Below are positions 57,503-64,000 of a stretch of 64,000 bases of DNA, piece after piece; positions within the stretch are counted from its first letter, which is position 1, and each line of letters begins with the position of its first letter. A program made the translations under genes and the position numbers. Under the pieces are notes generated by a model. That model was not told where the DNA came from and made no database searches. It was given only the letters and a program-made list of their open reading frames with translations. The stretch comes from Phenylobacterium sp. RIFCSPHIGHO2_01_FULL_69_31 (lineage in GTDB: Bacteria > Pseudomonadota > Alphaproteobacteria > Caulobacterales > Caulobacteraceae): contig NZ_MHXN01000007.1 in the NCBI RefSeq assembly GCF_001824475.1, positions 193,611 to 257,610 of the forward strand, in the 5' to 3' direction.

Positions 57503-59119
57503 TTGTCCAAGTCCGACGCCGCCTGGGCGGCCCTTTCCAAGGCCGCCGAGGCCGCGCGCGACCGGCGCATCGCAGGCCTGTTCACGGCCGAACCCGACCG
57601 GCTGGCGCGGCTGACCCTGTCCGCCGCCGGGCTCGAGCTGGACCTGTCGAAGCACCCGTGGTCGCTGGCCGACCTCCAGACCATGCTGTCCCTGGCCGAA
57701 GCGTCGGGCATCGAGGCCGCCCGCGGGCGGCTGTTCGCCGGGGAGATCGTCAACGCCTCGGAGGGGCGCCCGGCCCTGCACATGGCGCTGCGCGCGCCGC
57801 AGGGCGCCGATTTCCGGGCCGACGGCCAGCCGGTGTCCGCGGACGTCGAGACCACCCGCGCCGCCATGGCCGCCTTCGCCGACGCCGTCCGATCGGGCGC
57901 GAAGACGGGCGCCACGGGCAAGCCGTTCCGGGCCATCGTCCATATCGGCATCGGCGGCTCGGACCTGGGGCCGCGGCTGGTGTGGGAGGCGCTCAAGCCG
58001 CTGGACCCGCAGATCGAGCTGCGGTTCGTGGCCAACGTCGACCCGGCCGAGCTGGCTCAGGCGCTGGTGGGGCTGGACCCCGCGGAGACGATGATCGTCA
58101 CCGTCTCCAAGACTTTCACCACCCTGGAGACCCTGACCAACGCCGAGGCCGCCCGCGCCTGGCTGCGCGCCAGCCTGGGAACGGCCTCGGACAGCCACCT
58201 GGTGGCCGTCTCCGCCGCGCCCGAGAGGGCGCAGGCCTTCGGCGTGCCGGCCGACCAGGTGTTCGGTTTCTGGGACTGGGTGGGCGGCCGCTATTCGATC
58301 TGGTCGTCGGTAGGCCTCTCCTGCGCCGTGGCCCTGGGCTACGACGTCTTCGCCCGCATGCTGGCCGGCGCCCGGGCCATGGACGAGCACTTCCAGACCG
58401 CCCCGCTAGCCGCCAACGCGCCGGTGCTGCTGGCCCTGGCCCACGTGTTCAACCGCAACGGCCTGGGCCGTTCGATCCGGGCGGTCGTGCCCTACGCCCA
58501 GCGGCTGCGCCTGTTCGCGGCCTTCCTGCAGCAGTTGGAGATGGAATCGAACGGCAAGCGGGTGACCGCAACTGGCCAGCCAGTGGCCCATCCCACCGCC
58601 GCCAGCGTGTTCGGCGATGCGGGCACCAACGGCCAGCATGCGTTCTTCCAGCTCCTGCACCAGGGCACCGACGTGGTGCCTGTGGACATCCTGGCGGTGG
58701 CCCAGGGCTCCGAGGGCGATCCCGCCGCCCAGACCAAGCTGCTGGCCAATGCGGTGGCGCAGGCCGAGGCGCTGCTGGTGGGCCGCACCGAGGCCGACGT
58801 CCGCGCCGAACTGACCGCCGCGGGCAAGTCCGCCGCCGAGATCGACGCCCTGGCGCCCCAGCGCACCTTCCCGGGCGACCGGCCCTCCAGCTTCATCCTG
58901 CTGGACCGGCTGGACCCGGAGCGGCTGGGCGCGTTGGTCGCCCTCTACGAGCACAAGACCTTCGTCGAGGGGGTGCTGTGGGGGATCAACAGTTTCGACC
59001 AGTGGGGCGTGGAGCTGGGCAAGACCCTGGCGACCCGCGTGCTGGGCGAACTGGAAGGCGGCCCGGCCGGCGCGCACGACCCGTCCACGGCGGCCCTGAT
59101 CGCCCGGCTGCGCGCCTGA
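57503..59119 (+). CDS. pgi: Glucose-6-phosphate isomerase
   Basis: A 538-residue isomerase of sugar phosphates. The conserved segments are HIGIGGSDLGPRL, TVSKTFTTLETLTNA, GGRYSIWSSVGLS, the MESNGKRV stretch and the catalytic-site VLWGINSFDQWGVELGK. It interconverts glucose-6- and fructose-6-phosphate in glycolysis and gluconeogenesis. The start is a TTG at 57503-57505 with AGAGG just upstream. The following acyltransferase gene begins 38 bases after the stop. Confidence 0.95.
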   Translation: MSKSDAAWAALSKAAEAARDRRIAGLFTAEPDRLARLTLSAAGLELDLSKHPWSLADLQTMLSLAEASGIEAARGRLFAGEIVNASEGRPALHMALRAPQGADFRADGQPVSADVETTRAAMAAFADAVRSGAKTGATGKPFRAIVHIGIGGSDLGPRLVWEALKPLDPQIELRFVANVDPAELAQALVGLDPAETMIVTVSKTFTTLETLTNAEAARAWLRASLGTASDSHLVAVSAAPERAQAFGVPADQVFGFWDWVGGRYSIWSSVGLSCAVALGYDVFARMLAGARAMDEHFQTAPLAANAPVLLALAHVFNRNGLGRSIRAVVPYAQRLRLFAAFLQQLEMESNGKRVTATGQPVAHPTAASVFGDAGTNGQHAFFQLLHQGTDVVPVDILAVAQGSEGDPAAQTKLLANAVAQAEALLVGRTEADVRAELTAAGKSAAEIDALAPQRTFPGDRPSSFILLDRLDPERLGALVALYEHKTFVEGVLWGINSFDQWGVELGKTLATRVLGELEGGPAGAHDPSTAALIARLRA

Positions 59120-59156
59120 CTTGCTCGCGTCGGGCGCAGCGGTCCATCCTGACGCG

Positions 59157-60029
59157 ATGACGCTCGCCACCCCGGCCGGTGCGGTCCGCGCTGCGGGACG
59201 CCACGACCACATCGTCGACACCCTGATCGCCGAGCGGGCGCCGAAGCTGGCCGCCAGTCCGGTGTGGCCGGTCGCCCGGCCGCTGCTGTACGCGATGCTG
59301 GACTACGCCAAGGCCGTGCGGATGGCCGACGCCATCGCGCCCCTGCCCGGTCGCGCGGCGCTGGACCACGTGTCCGACCTGCTGGCGCTGAAGGTCTCGG
59401 CCAACGGCCTGGACCGCACGCCCGCCACCGGACGCTGTGTGGTGGTCTGCAACCATCCTACCGGGATCGCGGACGGGGTCGCGGTGTTCGACGCCCTGAA
59501 GGCCCTGCGCCCGGATATCTGCTTCTATGCCAACAGCGACGCGCACCGGGTCGCGCCGCGCTTCGACGAGGTGCTGATCCCCGTGGAGTGGGTCGAGGCC
59601 AAGCGCACCCGCGAGCGCATGCGCACCACCCTGGTGCAGACCCGCGAGGCCATGGCCGCGGAGCGCTGCCTGGTGATCTTCCCCGCCGGCCGCCTGGCGC
59701 GCAAACAGCCAGACGGCTCGCTGGCCGATCCCGAGTGGATGGCGTCGGCGGTCTCGATCGCGGCGCGGCACGACGCGCCGATCGTGCCCATCCACCTGAG
59801 CGGGCCTTGGTCGGCGATGTTCCACTTCTTCCACGGGTTCTCGAACGAACTTCGGGACATCACCCTCTTCCACGAGCTGCTGAACAAGCGCGGACGCCGC
59901 TTCGAGCTCACCATCGGCCAGCCGATCCCGCCCGCGGCGCTGGACGGCGACGCCGCCACGGTCACCGCGCAACTCAAGGCCTACGTCGAGCGCGAGCTGC
60001 CGGCCGACCCGGAGCGGGCGTTCGCATGA
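59157..60029 (+). CDS. Lysophospholipid acyltransferase-like protein
   Basis: A 290-residue protein of the PlsC-like superfamily. The catalytic loop VVCNHPTGIADG takes the place of the HX4D motif, and LVIFPAGRLARKQPDGSLADPEW and PIVPIHLSGP follow. It probably transfers an acyl chain to a lipid acceptor. I chose the ATG at 59157 over a TTG at 59121, which lies just after the pgi stop. The stop overlaps the tsaE start by four bases, so the gene belongs to the tsaE-amgK-murU-addB series by coupling. Confidence 0.82.
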   Translation: MTLATPAGAVRAAGRHDHIVDTLIAERAPKLAASPVWPVARPLLYAMLDYAKAVRMADAIAPLPGRAALDHVSDLLALKVSANGLDRTPATGRCVVVCNHPTGIADGVAVFDALKALRPDICFYANSDAHRVAPRFDEVLIPVEWVEAKRTRERMRTTLVQTREAMAAERCLVIFPAGRLARKQPDGSLADPEWMASAVSIAARHDAPIVPIHLSGPWSAMFHFFHGFSNELRDITLFHELLNKRGRRFELTIGQPIPPAALDGDAATVTAQLKAYVERELPADPERAFA

Positions 60030-60469
60030 ACCTGCCGGACGAAGCGGCCACCGCGCGCCTGGGCGCGGCCATCGCAGCGGCCCTGCGACCGGGTGAAGCG
60101 GTGTGCCTGTCGGGCCCCCTGGGGGCGGGCAAGTCCACCCTCGCGCGGGCCCTGGTGCGCGCCCTGACCACGCCGGACGAAGAGGTGCCCTCGCCCACCT
60201 TCACCCTGGTGCAGTTCTACGAAGGCCCCCGCCTGCCGGTCGCCCACTTCGACCTGTACCGCCTCACCGATCCGGACGAGGCCTACGAGATCGGGCTGGA
60301 CGAGGCGCTGGACGCCGGCGCGGCGGTGATCGAATGGCCGCAGCGGCTGGAGGGCCGGCTGCCGCCCGACCGACTCGACGTAGAGATCGAACTGACCGAA
60401 GACGCAGGCGCGCGCCGCGCGCGGCTCACCCCGCACGGCGCCTGGGAAGGACGTGGACTTGAGCTCTGA
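60026..60469 (+). CDS. tsaE: tRNA threonylcarbamoyladenosine biosynthesis ATPase TsaE
   Basis: A 147-residue P-loop ATPase. The Walker A loop is GPLGAGKST and the family motif SPTFTLVQFYEGPRLPVAHFDLYRL follows, ending with AAVIEWPQR. TsaE works with TsaB and TsaD to make threonylcarbamoyl-adenosine at position 37 of ANN-decoding tRNAs. Its ATG overlaps the acyltransferase stop by four bases, and the next gene starts before its own stop. Confidence 0.94.
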   Translation: MNLPDEAATARLGAAIAAALRPGEAVCLSGPLGAGKSTLARALVRALTTPDEEVPSPTFTLVQFYEGPRLPVAHFDLYRLTDPDEAYEIGLDEALDAGAAVIEWPQRLEGRLPPDRLDVEIELTEDAGARRARLTPHGAWEGRGLEL

Positions 60470-61547
60470 GCGCGAGGCGGAGAAGGCGGCGTTCCTGCAG
60501 GCCGCAGGCCTGGGGTCGGTGCGGCGCGAGCCGCTGACCGGCGACGCCTCCACGCGGCGCTACGAACGGCTGCACCTGGCCGACCGCAGGCTGATCTTCA
60601 TGGACCAGCCCCCGTCGGTGGAAACCTCGCCCTGCCCGCCGGGCGCCACCCCCGCGGAGCGCGCGGCGCTGGGCTACAACGCCCTAGCCCGGCTCGCGGC
60701 GGGCCGGGTCGACGCCTTCATCGCCACGGCCGGCTGGCTGCGCGAACAGGGCCTCTCGGCGCCTGCGATCCTGCACGCCGACGCCGCCCGCGGCCTGGCC
60801 GTGCTGGAGGATCTGGGCGACGACCTCTACGCCCGCCTGATCGAACGGGGACAGGACGAAGCGCCGCTCTACGACGACGCCATCAGCGCCCTGGTCCGGA
60901 TGCACCAGGTCGAGCCGCCGCCGGTGCTGACCTATGACGGCGCCAGTTGGCCGCTGCTGACCTACGACGACCTGGCGCTGAAGACCGGCGGCGAGATCAT
61001 CCTGGAATGGCTGCCCAAGCTGAAGCCGGAGCTGTCGTTCGACGCCGAGGCGGCCGCGGCCTGGGAGGCGATCTGGGCGCCCATTCGCCGCCGCGGCGAG
61101 GACGGCGCCCGGGTGTTCTGCCACCGGGACTATCACGCCGAGAACCTGATCTGGCTGCCGGACCGCGAGGGCGCCGCCCGGGTGGGCCTGCTGGACTTCC
61201 AGGACGCGCTCAAGGCCCATCCGGCCTGGGACATGTCGATGCTGCTGCACGACGCGCGCCGGGACGTCTCGGCGGCGATCGAAGCGCGGTCGCTGGACCG
61301 CTACTTCGCCCTGCGGCCCGAGGCGGACCGGGCGCAGTTCCTGGCCGACTACCACGCGCTGGGCGCGCTGAACGTCTCCCGGATCATCGGCATCTTCGCC
61401 CGGCTGGTGACGCGTGACGCAAAACCCCGCTACGCCGCCTTCATGCCGCGCCTGTGGACCTACCTCGACCGCTGCCTCGCCGATCCGGCGCTGGGCGAAC
61501 TGAAGGCCTGGTTCGACCGCCATGTGCCGGCGGGATCGCGCACATGA
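60459..61547 (+). CDS. amgK: N-acetylmuramate/N-acetylglucosamine kinase AmgK
   Basis: A phosphotransferase of about 362 residues. HRDYHAENLIWLP (the kinase catalytic loop) and VGLLDFQDALKAHPAWDMSML place it in the aminoglycoside-kinase superfamily; next to murU it is AmgK. AmgK phosphorylates the anomeric position of MurNAc or GlcNAc in the MurNAc salvage route that bypasses de novo UDP-MurNAc synthesis. The TTG at 60459 has GGAAGG eight bases upstream and is preferred; a GTG at 60453 is too close to it. It overlaps tsaE by 11 bases and murU by four. Confidence 0.9.
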   Translation: MSSEREAEKAAFLQAAGLGSVRREPLTGDASTRRYERLHLADRRLIFMDQPPSVETSPCPPGATPAERAALGYNALARLAAGRVDAFIATAGWLREQGLSAPAILHADAARGLAVLEDLGDDLYARLIERGQDEAPLYDDAISALVRMHQVEPPPVLTYDGASWPLLTYDDLALKTGGEIILEWLPKLKPELSFDAEAAAAWEAIWAPIRRRGEDGARVFCHRDYHAENLIWLPDREGAARVGLLDFQDALKAHPAWDMSMLLHDARRDVSAAIEARSLDRYFALRPEADRAQFLADYHALGALNVSRIIGIFARLVTRDAKPRYAAFMPRLWTYLDRCLADPALGELKAWFDRHVPAGSRT

Positions 61548-62275
61548 GCGCCGCGCCCAAGACGGCGATGGTGCTGGCCGCGGGGCTGGGCACCCGCATG
61601 CGCCCGCTGACCGACAGCATGCCCAAGGCCCTGGTTCCGGTGGCCGGCAAGGCGCTGATCGACCATGTGCTGGACCGCCTCCGCGACGCCGGGGTCGAGC
61701 ACGCCGTGGTCAACGTCCACCACTTCGCCGACCAGATGGAAGCGCACCTGGAGGGCCGCCGGGACCTTGAGATCCTGATCTCCGACGAGCGCGCCGCCCT
61801 GCTGGATTCCGGCGGCGGCATCCGGCATGCGGCGGACAAGCTGGGCCGCGACCCCATCTTCGTCGCCAACATCGACAGCCTCTGGATCGAAGGTCGCACG
61901 CCGGCGCTGGAGACTCTGAAGCAGGCGTGGGACCCGGCCGCCATGGACATCCTGCTGCTGCTGGTGAAGCGCGGCCAAGGGATCGGCTTCGAGGGCCCGC
62001 AAGGCTTCTTCCGCGACGAGGCGGGGCGGCTGACCCATTCGACGGCGGCGGCGCCCCCCACCCCGTTCGCCAACATCGGCTTTGCGATCCTCAAGCCGCA
62101 GGTGCTCGACGACCACCCCGAGGGCGCCTTCTCCATCATTCCCACCTGGCACAGGCTGCAGGCCGAGGGCCGCCTCTACGGCGTGCCCATGGACGCCTTC
62201 TGGATGCACGTGGGCGATCCGGCGGCCCGCGACCAGGCCGAGGCCCGCATCCTGAGCGAAGCGCAGCTCTCATGA
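61544..62275 (+). CDS. murU: N-acetylmuramate-1-phosphate uridylyltransferase MurU
   Basis: A 243-residue nucleotidyltransferase. The loop MVLAAGLGTRMRPLTDSMPKALVPV is diagnostic, with a second motif FVANIDSLW and later FANIGFAIL. It converts MurNAc-1-phosphate and UTP into UDP-MurNAc, completing the salvage route started by AmgK. This route is known to confer intrinsic resistance to fosfomycin in Pseudomonas. It overlaps amgK and addB by four bases each. Confidence 0.92.
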   Translation: MSAAPKTAMVLAAGLGTRMRPLTDSMPKALVPVAGKALIDHVLDRLRDAGVEHAVVNVHHFADQMEAHLEGRRDLEILISDERAALLDSGGGIRHAADKLGRDPIFVANIDSLWIEGRTPALETLKQAWDPAAMDILLLLVKRGQGIGFEGPQGFFRDEAGRLTHSTAAAPPTPFANIGFAILKPQVLDDHPEGAFSIIPTWHRLQAEGRLYGVPMDAFWMHVGDPAARDQAEARILSEAQLS

Positions 62276-64000
62276 CCCAGGCCTTCTTCGAGCAGCCGGG
62301 CTCGCGCTGGTTCAACATCCCGGCGCACCGGCCGTTCGCGGAAGACCTGGCCCAGGGCCTCTACGACGCCCTGGCGCCGCGCGGCCCGGAGGCGCTCGCC
62401 GACGCCGTGGTCCTCACCCCCACCCGCCGCGGAGCCCGCGCCCTCGCCGACGCCTTCATCAAGGCCTCGGGCGGCCAGGCGGTGCTGCCGCCGCAGATGC
62501 GACCCCTGGGCGACCTGGAGGCCGGCGAGCCGCCCTTCGAACCCGGGGACCTCGCGCTCGATCTGCCCGCCGCGATCGATCCCCTGCGCCGGCGTTTCGA
62601 GCTCACCCGGCTGGTCTCGGAACTGGCCGAGCACATCCCCGGCGGCCTGGTCAGCGCGGGCGCGGCCCTGGAGCTGGCCGACGCCCTGGGCGGCTTCCTG
62701 GACGGGCTGCAGATCGAGGAGGTCGACGTCGGTGACCGGCTGGCCAGCCTGGTGGGCGCGGAACTGGCCGAGCACTGGGAGGTCTCGCGCACCTTCCTGG
62801 AGAAGGCCCTGGCGCTATGGCCCGAACGGCTGCGCGCCCTGGGCGTCGCCGACGTCAGCGAGCGCCGCGTGCGCCTCCTGCGCCGCCTGGCCGAGGTCTG
62901 GACCCAGTCGCCGCCGAAAGGCGTGCTGGTGGCGGCCGGCTCCACCGGCACGGCCCCCGCCACCCGCGCCCTGCTGATCGCCGTCGCCGCCGCGCCGAGG
63001 GGCGCCGTGGTGCTTCCGGGCCTGGACCAGGATCTCGCCGACAAGGCCTGGGCCAAGGTGGACGTGCAGCATCCCCAGGGCGCGCTGAAGCGCCTGCTGG
63101 ACGAGGCCCGCGTGGGCAAGCGCGACGTCTCGCTGTGGCCGGCCTCGATCCGCGCCGAGAGCGCCGGGCGCTGGCGCCGGCGGATCGTCAACGAGGCCCT
63201 GCGTCCGGCCGAGGAGACCGCCGACTGGCTGGCCGTGATCGCGGGCCTCAGGGCCGAGCATCCCGACGCCATCGCCGAAGGCCTCACCGGCCTGTCGCTG
63301 GTCAACGCCCGGACCGAGGAGGAGGCGGCGACCGCCACCGCGCTCCTGCTGCGCGAGGCGCTGGAAACGCCCGGGCGGACGGCGGCGCTGGTGACCCCGG
63401 ACCAGGTGCTGGCGCGGCGGGTGACCGCCCGGCTGGCGCGGTGGGGCGTGGTCCCGGACTCCTCGGCGGGCGAGAGCCTGGCGGGCAGCCGCTGCGGCGT
63501 ACTGGCCGCCTTGGTGGCGCGCGCCGCGGTCGATCCGACAGACCCGGTCACCCTGCTGGGCCTGCTGAAGCACCCGTTCACCCGGCTCGGCGACAGCGCG
63601 GCCCTGGAGCGCGCCGCGCTTCGCGGGCCGCGGGCGCGGGACTGGGACGAGCTGAGGACCAAGGCCAAGGACGCCGCGCCGCTCGCCGGGCGGCTGGAGG
63701 CGGTCGTGGCGGGTCTGGCCTGGGACGCCGAGGCCGACAGCCCCGCCGTGGCCGCCCGGCGCACCGTGGAGGCGATGGAAGCCCTGGCCGCGGACGAGGG
63801 CGGCGGCACGGGCGAGCTCTGGGCCGGGCACGGCGGCGAGGCCATGGCGCGGCTGCTGGGCGCGCTGGTGCGCGAGGGCGACGCCCTGCCCCGGGTCACG
63901 CCGCGCCAGTTCGCGGACCTGCTGCAGCGGCTGATGGACGGCGAGACGGTGCGCAGCGGCGGGGCGACCCATCCGCGCCTGCGAATCCTGGGCGCCATCG
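62272..64000 (+). CDS. addB: Double-strand break repair protein AddB, 5' part
   Basis: The first 576 codons of the alphaproteobacterial AddB, cut by the window edge. AddB is the nuclease subunit that works with AddA in helicase-nuclease processing of DNA ends for recombination. The N-terminus MTQAFFEQPGSRWFNIPAHRPFAEDLAQGL and the motif VVLTPTRRGARALADAFI (the inactive helicase-like motif region) match the family, and the frame stays open to the end. The ATG overlaps the murU stop by four bases. addA would be expected immediately to the right. Confidence 0.9.
   Translation, partial: MTQAFFEQPGSRWFNIPAHRPFAEDLAQGLYDALAPRGPEALADAVVLTPTRRGARALADAFIKASGGQAVLPPQMRPLGDLEAGEPPFEPGDLALDLPAAIDPLRRRFELTRLVSELAEHIPGGLVSAGAALELADALGGFLDGLQIEEVDVGDRLASLVGAELAEHWEVSRTFLEKALALWPERLRALGVADVSERRVRLLRRLAEVWTQSPPKGVLVAAGSTGTAPATRALLIAVAAAPRGAVVLPGLDQDLADKAWAKVDVQHPQGALKRLLDEARVGKRDVSLWPASIRAESAGRWRRRIVNEALRPAEETADWLAVIAGLRAEHPDAIAEGLTGLSLVNARTEEEAATATALLLREALETPGRTAALVTPDQVLARRVTARLARWGVVPDSSAGESLAGSRCGVLAALVARAAVDPTDPVTLLGLLKHPFTRLGDSAALERAALRGPRARDWDELRTKAKDAAPLAGRLEAVVAGLAWDAEADSPAVAARRTVEAMEALAADEGGGTGELWAGHGGEAMARLLGALVREGDALPRVTPRQFADLLQRLMDGETVRSGGATHPRLRILGAI

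Noticed and set aside
54601..58035. Long minus-strand open frame across the DsbD-like, redoxin and pgi genes
   Set aside because: It is antisense to three recognised genes. Only its last 130 codons, after a GTG with AAGGAG, make a plausible protein, and that part is annotated separately.
62361..63998. Minus-strand open frame across addB
   Set aside because: Composition is mostly Ser, Arg and Ala, and the plus-strand frame is a clear AddB.

Overview
The window is GC-rich chromosomal DNA, densely packed with genes, from an alphaproteobacterium of the family Caulobacteraceae (Caulobacter, Phenylobacterium or a close relative). The placement rests on chpT lying beside the phyK-sigT-nepR-phyR stress locus, a sigF-nrsF pair beside a bufferin operon, a TTAA-N7-TTAA CtrA box, and many EcfG-type (GGAAC-N16/17-CGTT) promoters. 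I see no tRNA, rRNA, CRISPR array, insertion sequence or prophage. Both ends cut genes: a sulfotransferase-like gene on the left and addB on the right.

Region 1 (1-11 kb) is a molybdenum-cofactor island: moeA, an xdhC-like gene, moaC-moaB, moaE-moaD-moaA and a mocA-like nucleotidyltransferase. Among them lie glmS, a degenerate aldo/keto reductase, an M24 peptidase and a class IV aminotransferase relative that seems to lack its PLP lysine.

Region 2 (11-25.5 kb) is the regulatory heart. It runs from cysQ, a DUF3553 gene and chpT (CtrA phosphorelay) through a CheY-like regulator and CheR to an entericidin and the general stress response core phyK, sigT, nepR and phyR. Around the core I find seven well-formed EcfG promoters in front of annotated genes: nepR-sigT, phyR, entericidin, a two-gene small membrane protein operon, a glycine-zipper lipoprotein, a single-pass membrane protein and a DUF1328 protein. 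An eighth drives a gene-less 120-nt interval that ends in a perfect intrinsic terminator; it is the best candidate for the stress sRNA GsrN. A diacylglycerol-kinase-like gene, a phosphoesterase, a YqjD-like operon and an HWE hybrid kinase follow.

Region 3 (25.5-41 kb) is metabolic: a class III CoA-transferase, an LprI-like protein, a large flavin oxidoreductase, a winged-helix/TPR regulator, a 560-bp structured intergenic segment with a strong terminator, a fumarylacetoacetate hydrolase/zeta-GST pair with carbonic anhydrase, an M2 metallopeptidase, a 2-oxoglutarate dioxygenase, a Kef-type antiporter and ScoAB.

Region 4 (40.5-45 kb) is a SigF-controlled bufferin system. The sigma factor/anti-sigma pair sigF-nrsF is divergent from a four-gene operon: a cysteine-bearing secreted precursor (DUF2282), an MNIO-type modifying enzyme (DUF692), its DUF2063 partner and a DoxX protein. 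A periplasmic MsrA follows. A SigF-type promoter faces each way in the gap. Bufferins are ribosomally made, cysteine-modified peptides linked to copper stress.

Region 5 (45-64 kb) holds an ArnT-like glycosyltransferase, a TonB-dependent receptor, the agmatine pathway aguA-aguB with a GNAT gene, a lipoprotein PAP2 phosphatase, two hotdog-fold proteins around a SapC gene, a DsbD/ScsB-like protein with a thioredoxin-fold partner, pgi, an acyltransferase and the tightly overlapping tsaE-amgK-murU-addB series for cell-wall sugar salvage, tRNA modification and DNA repair.
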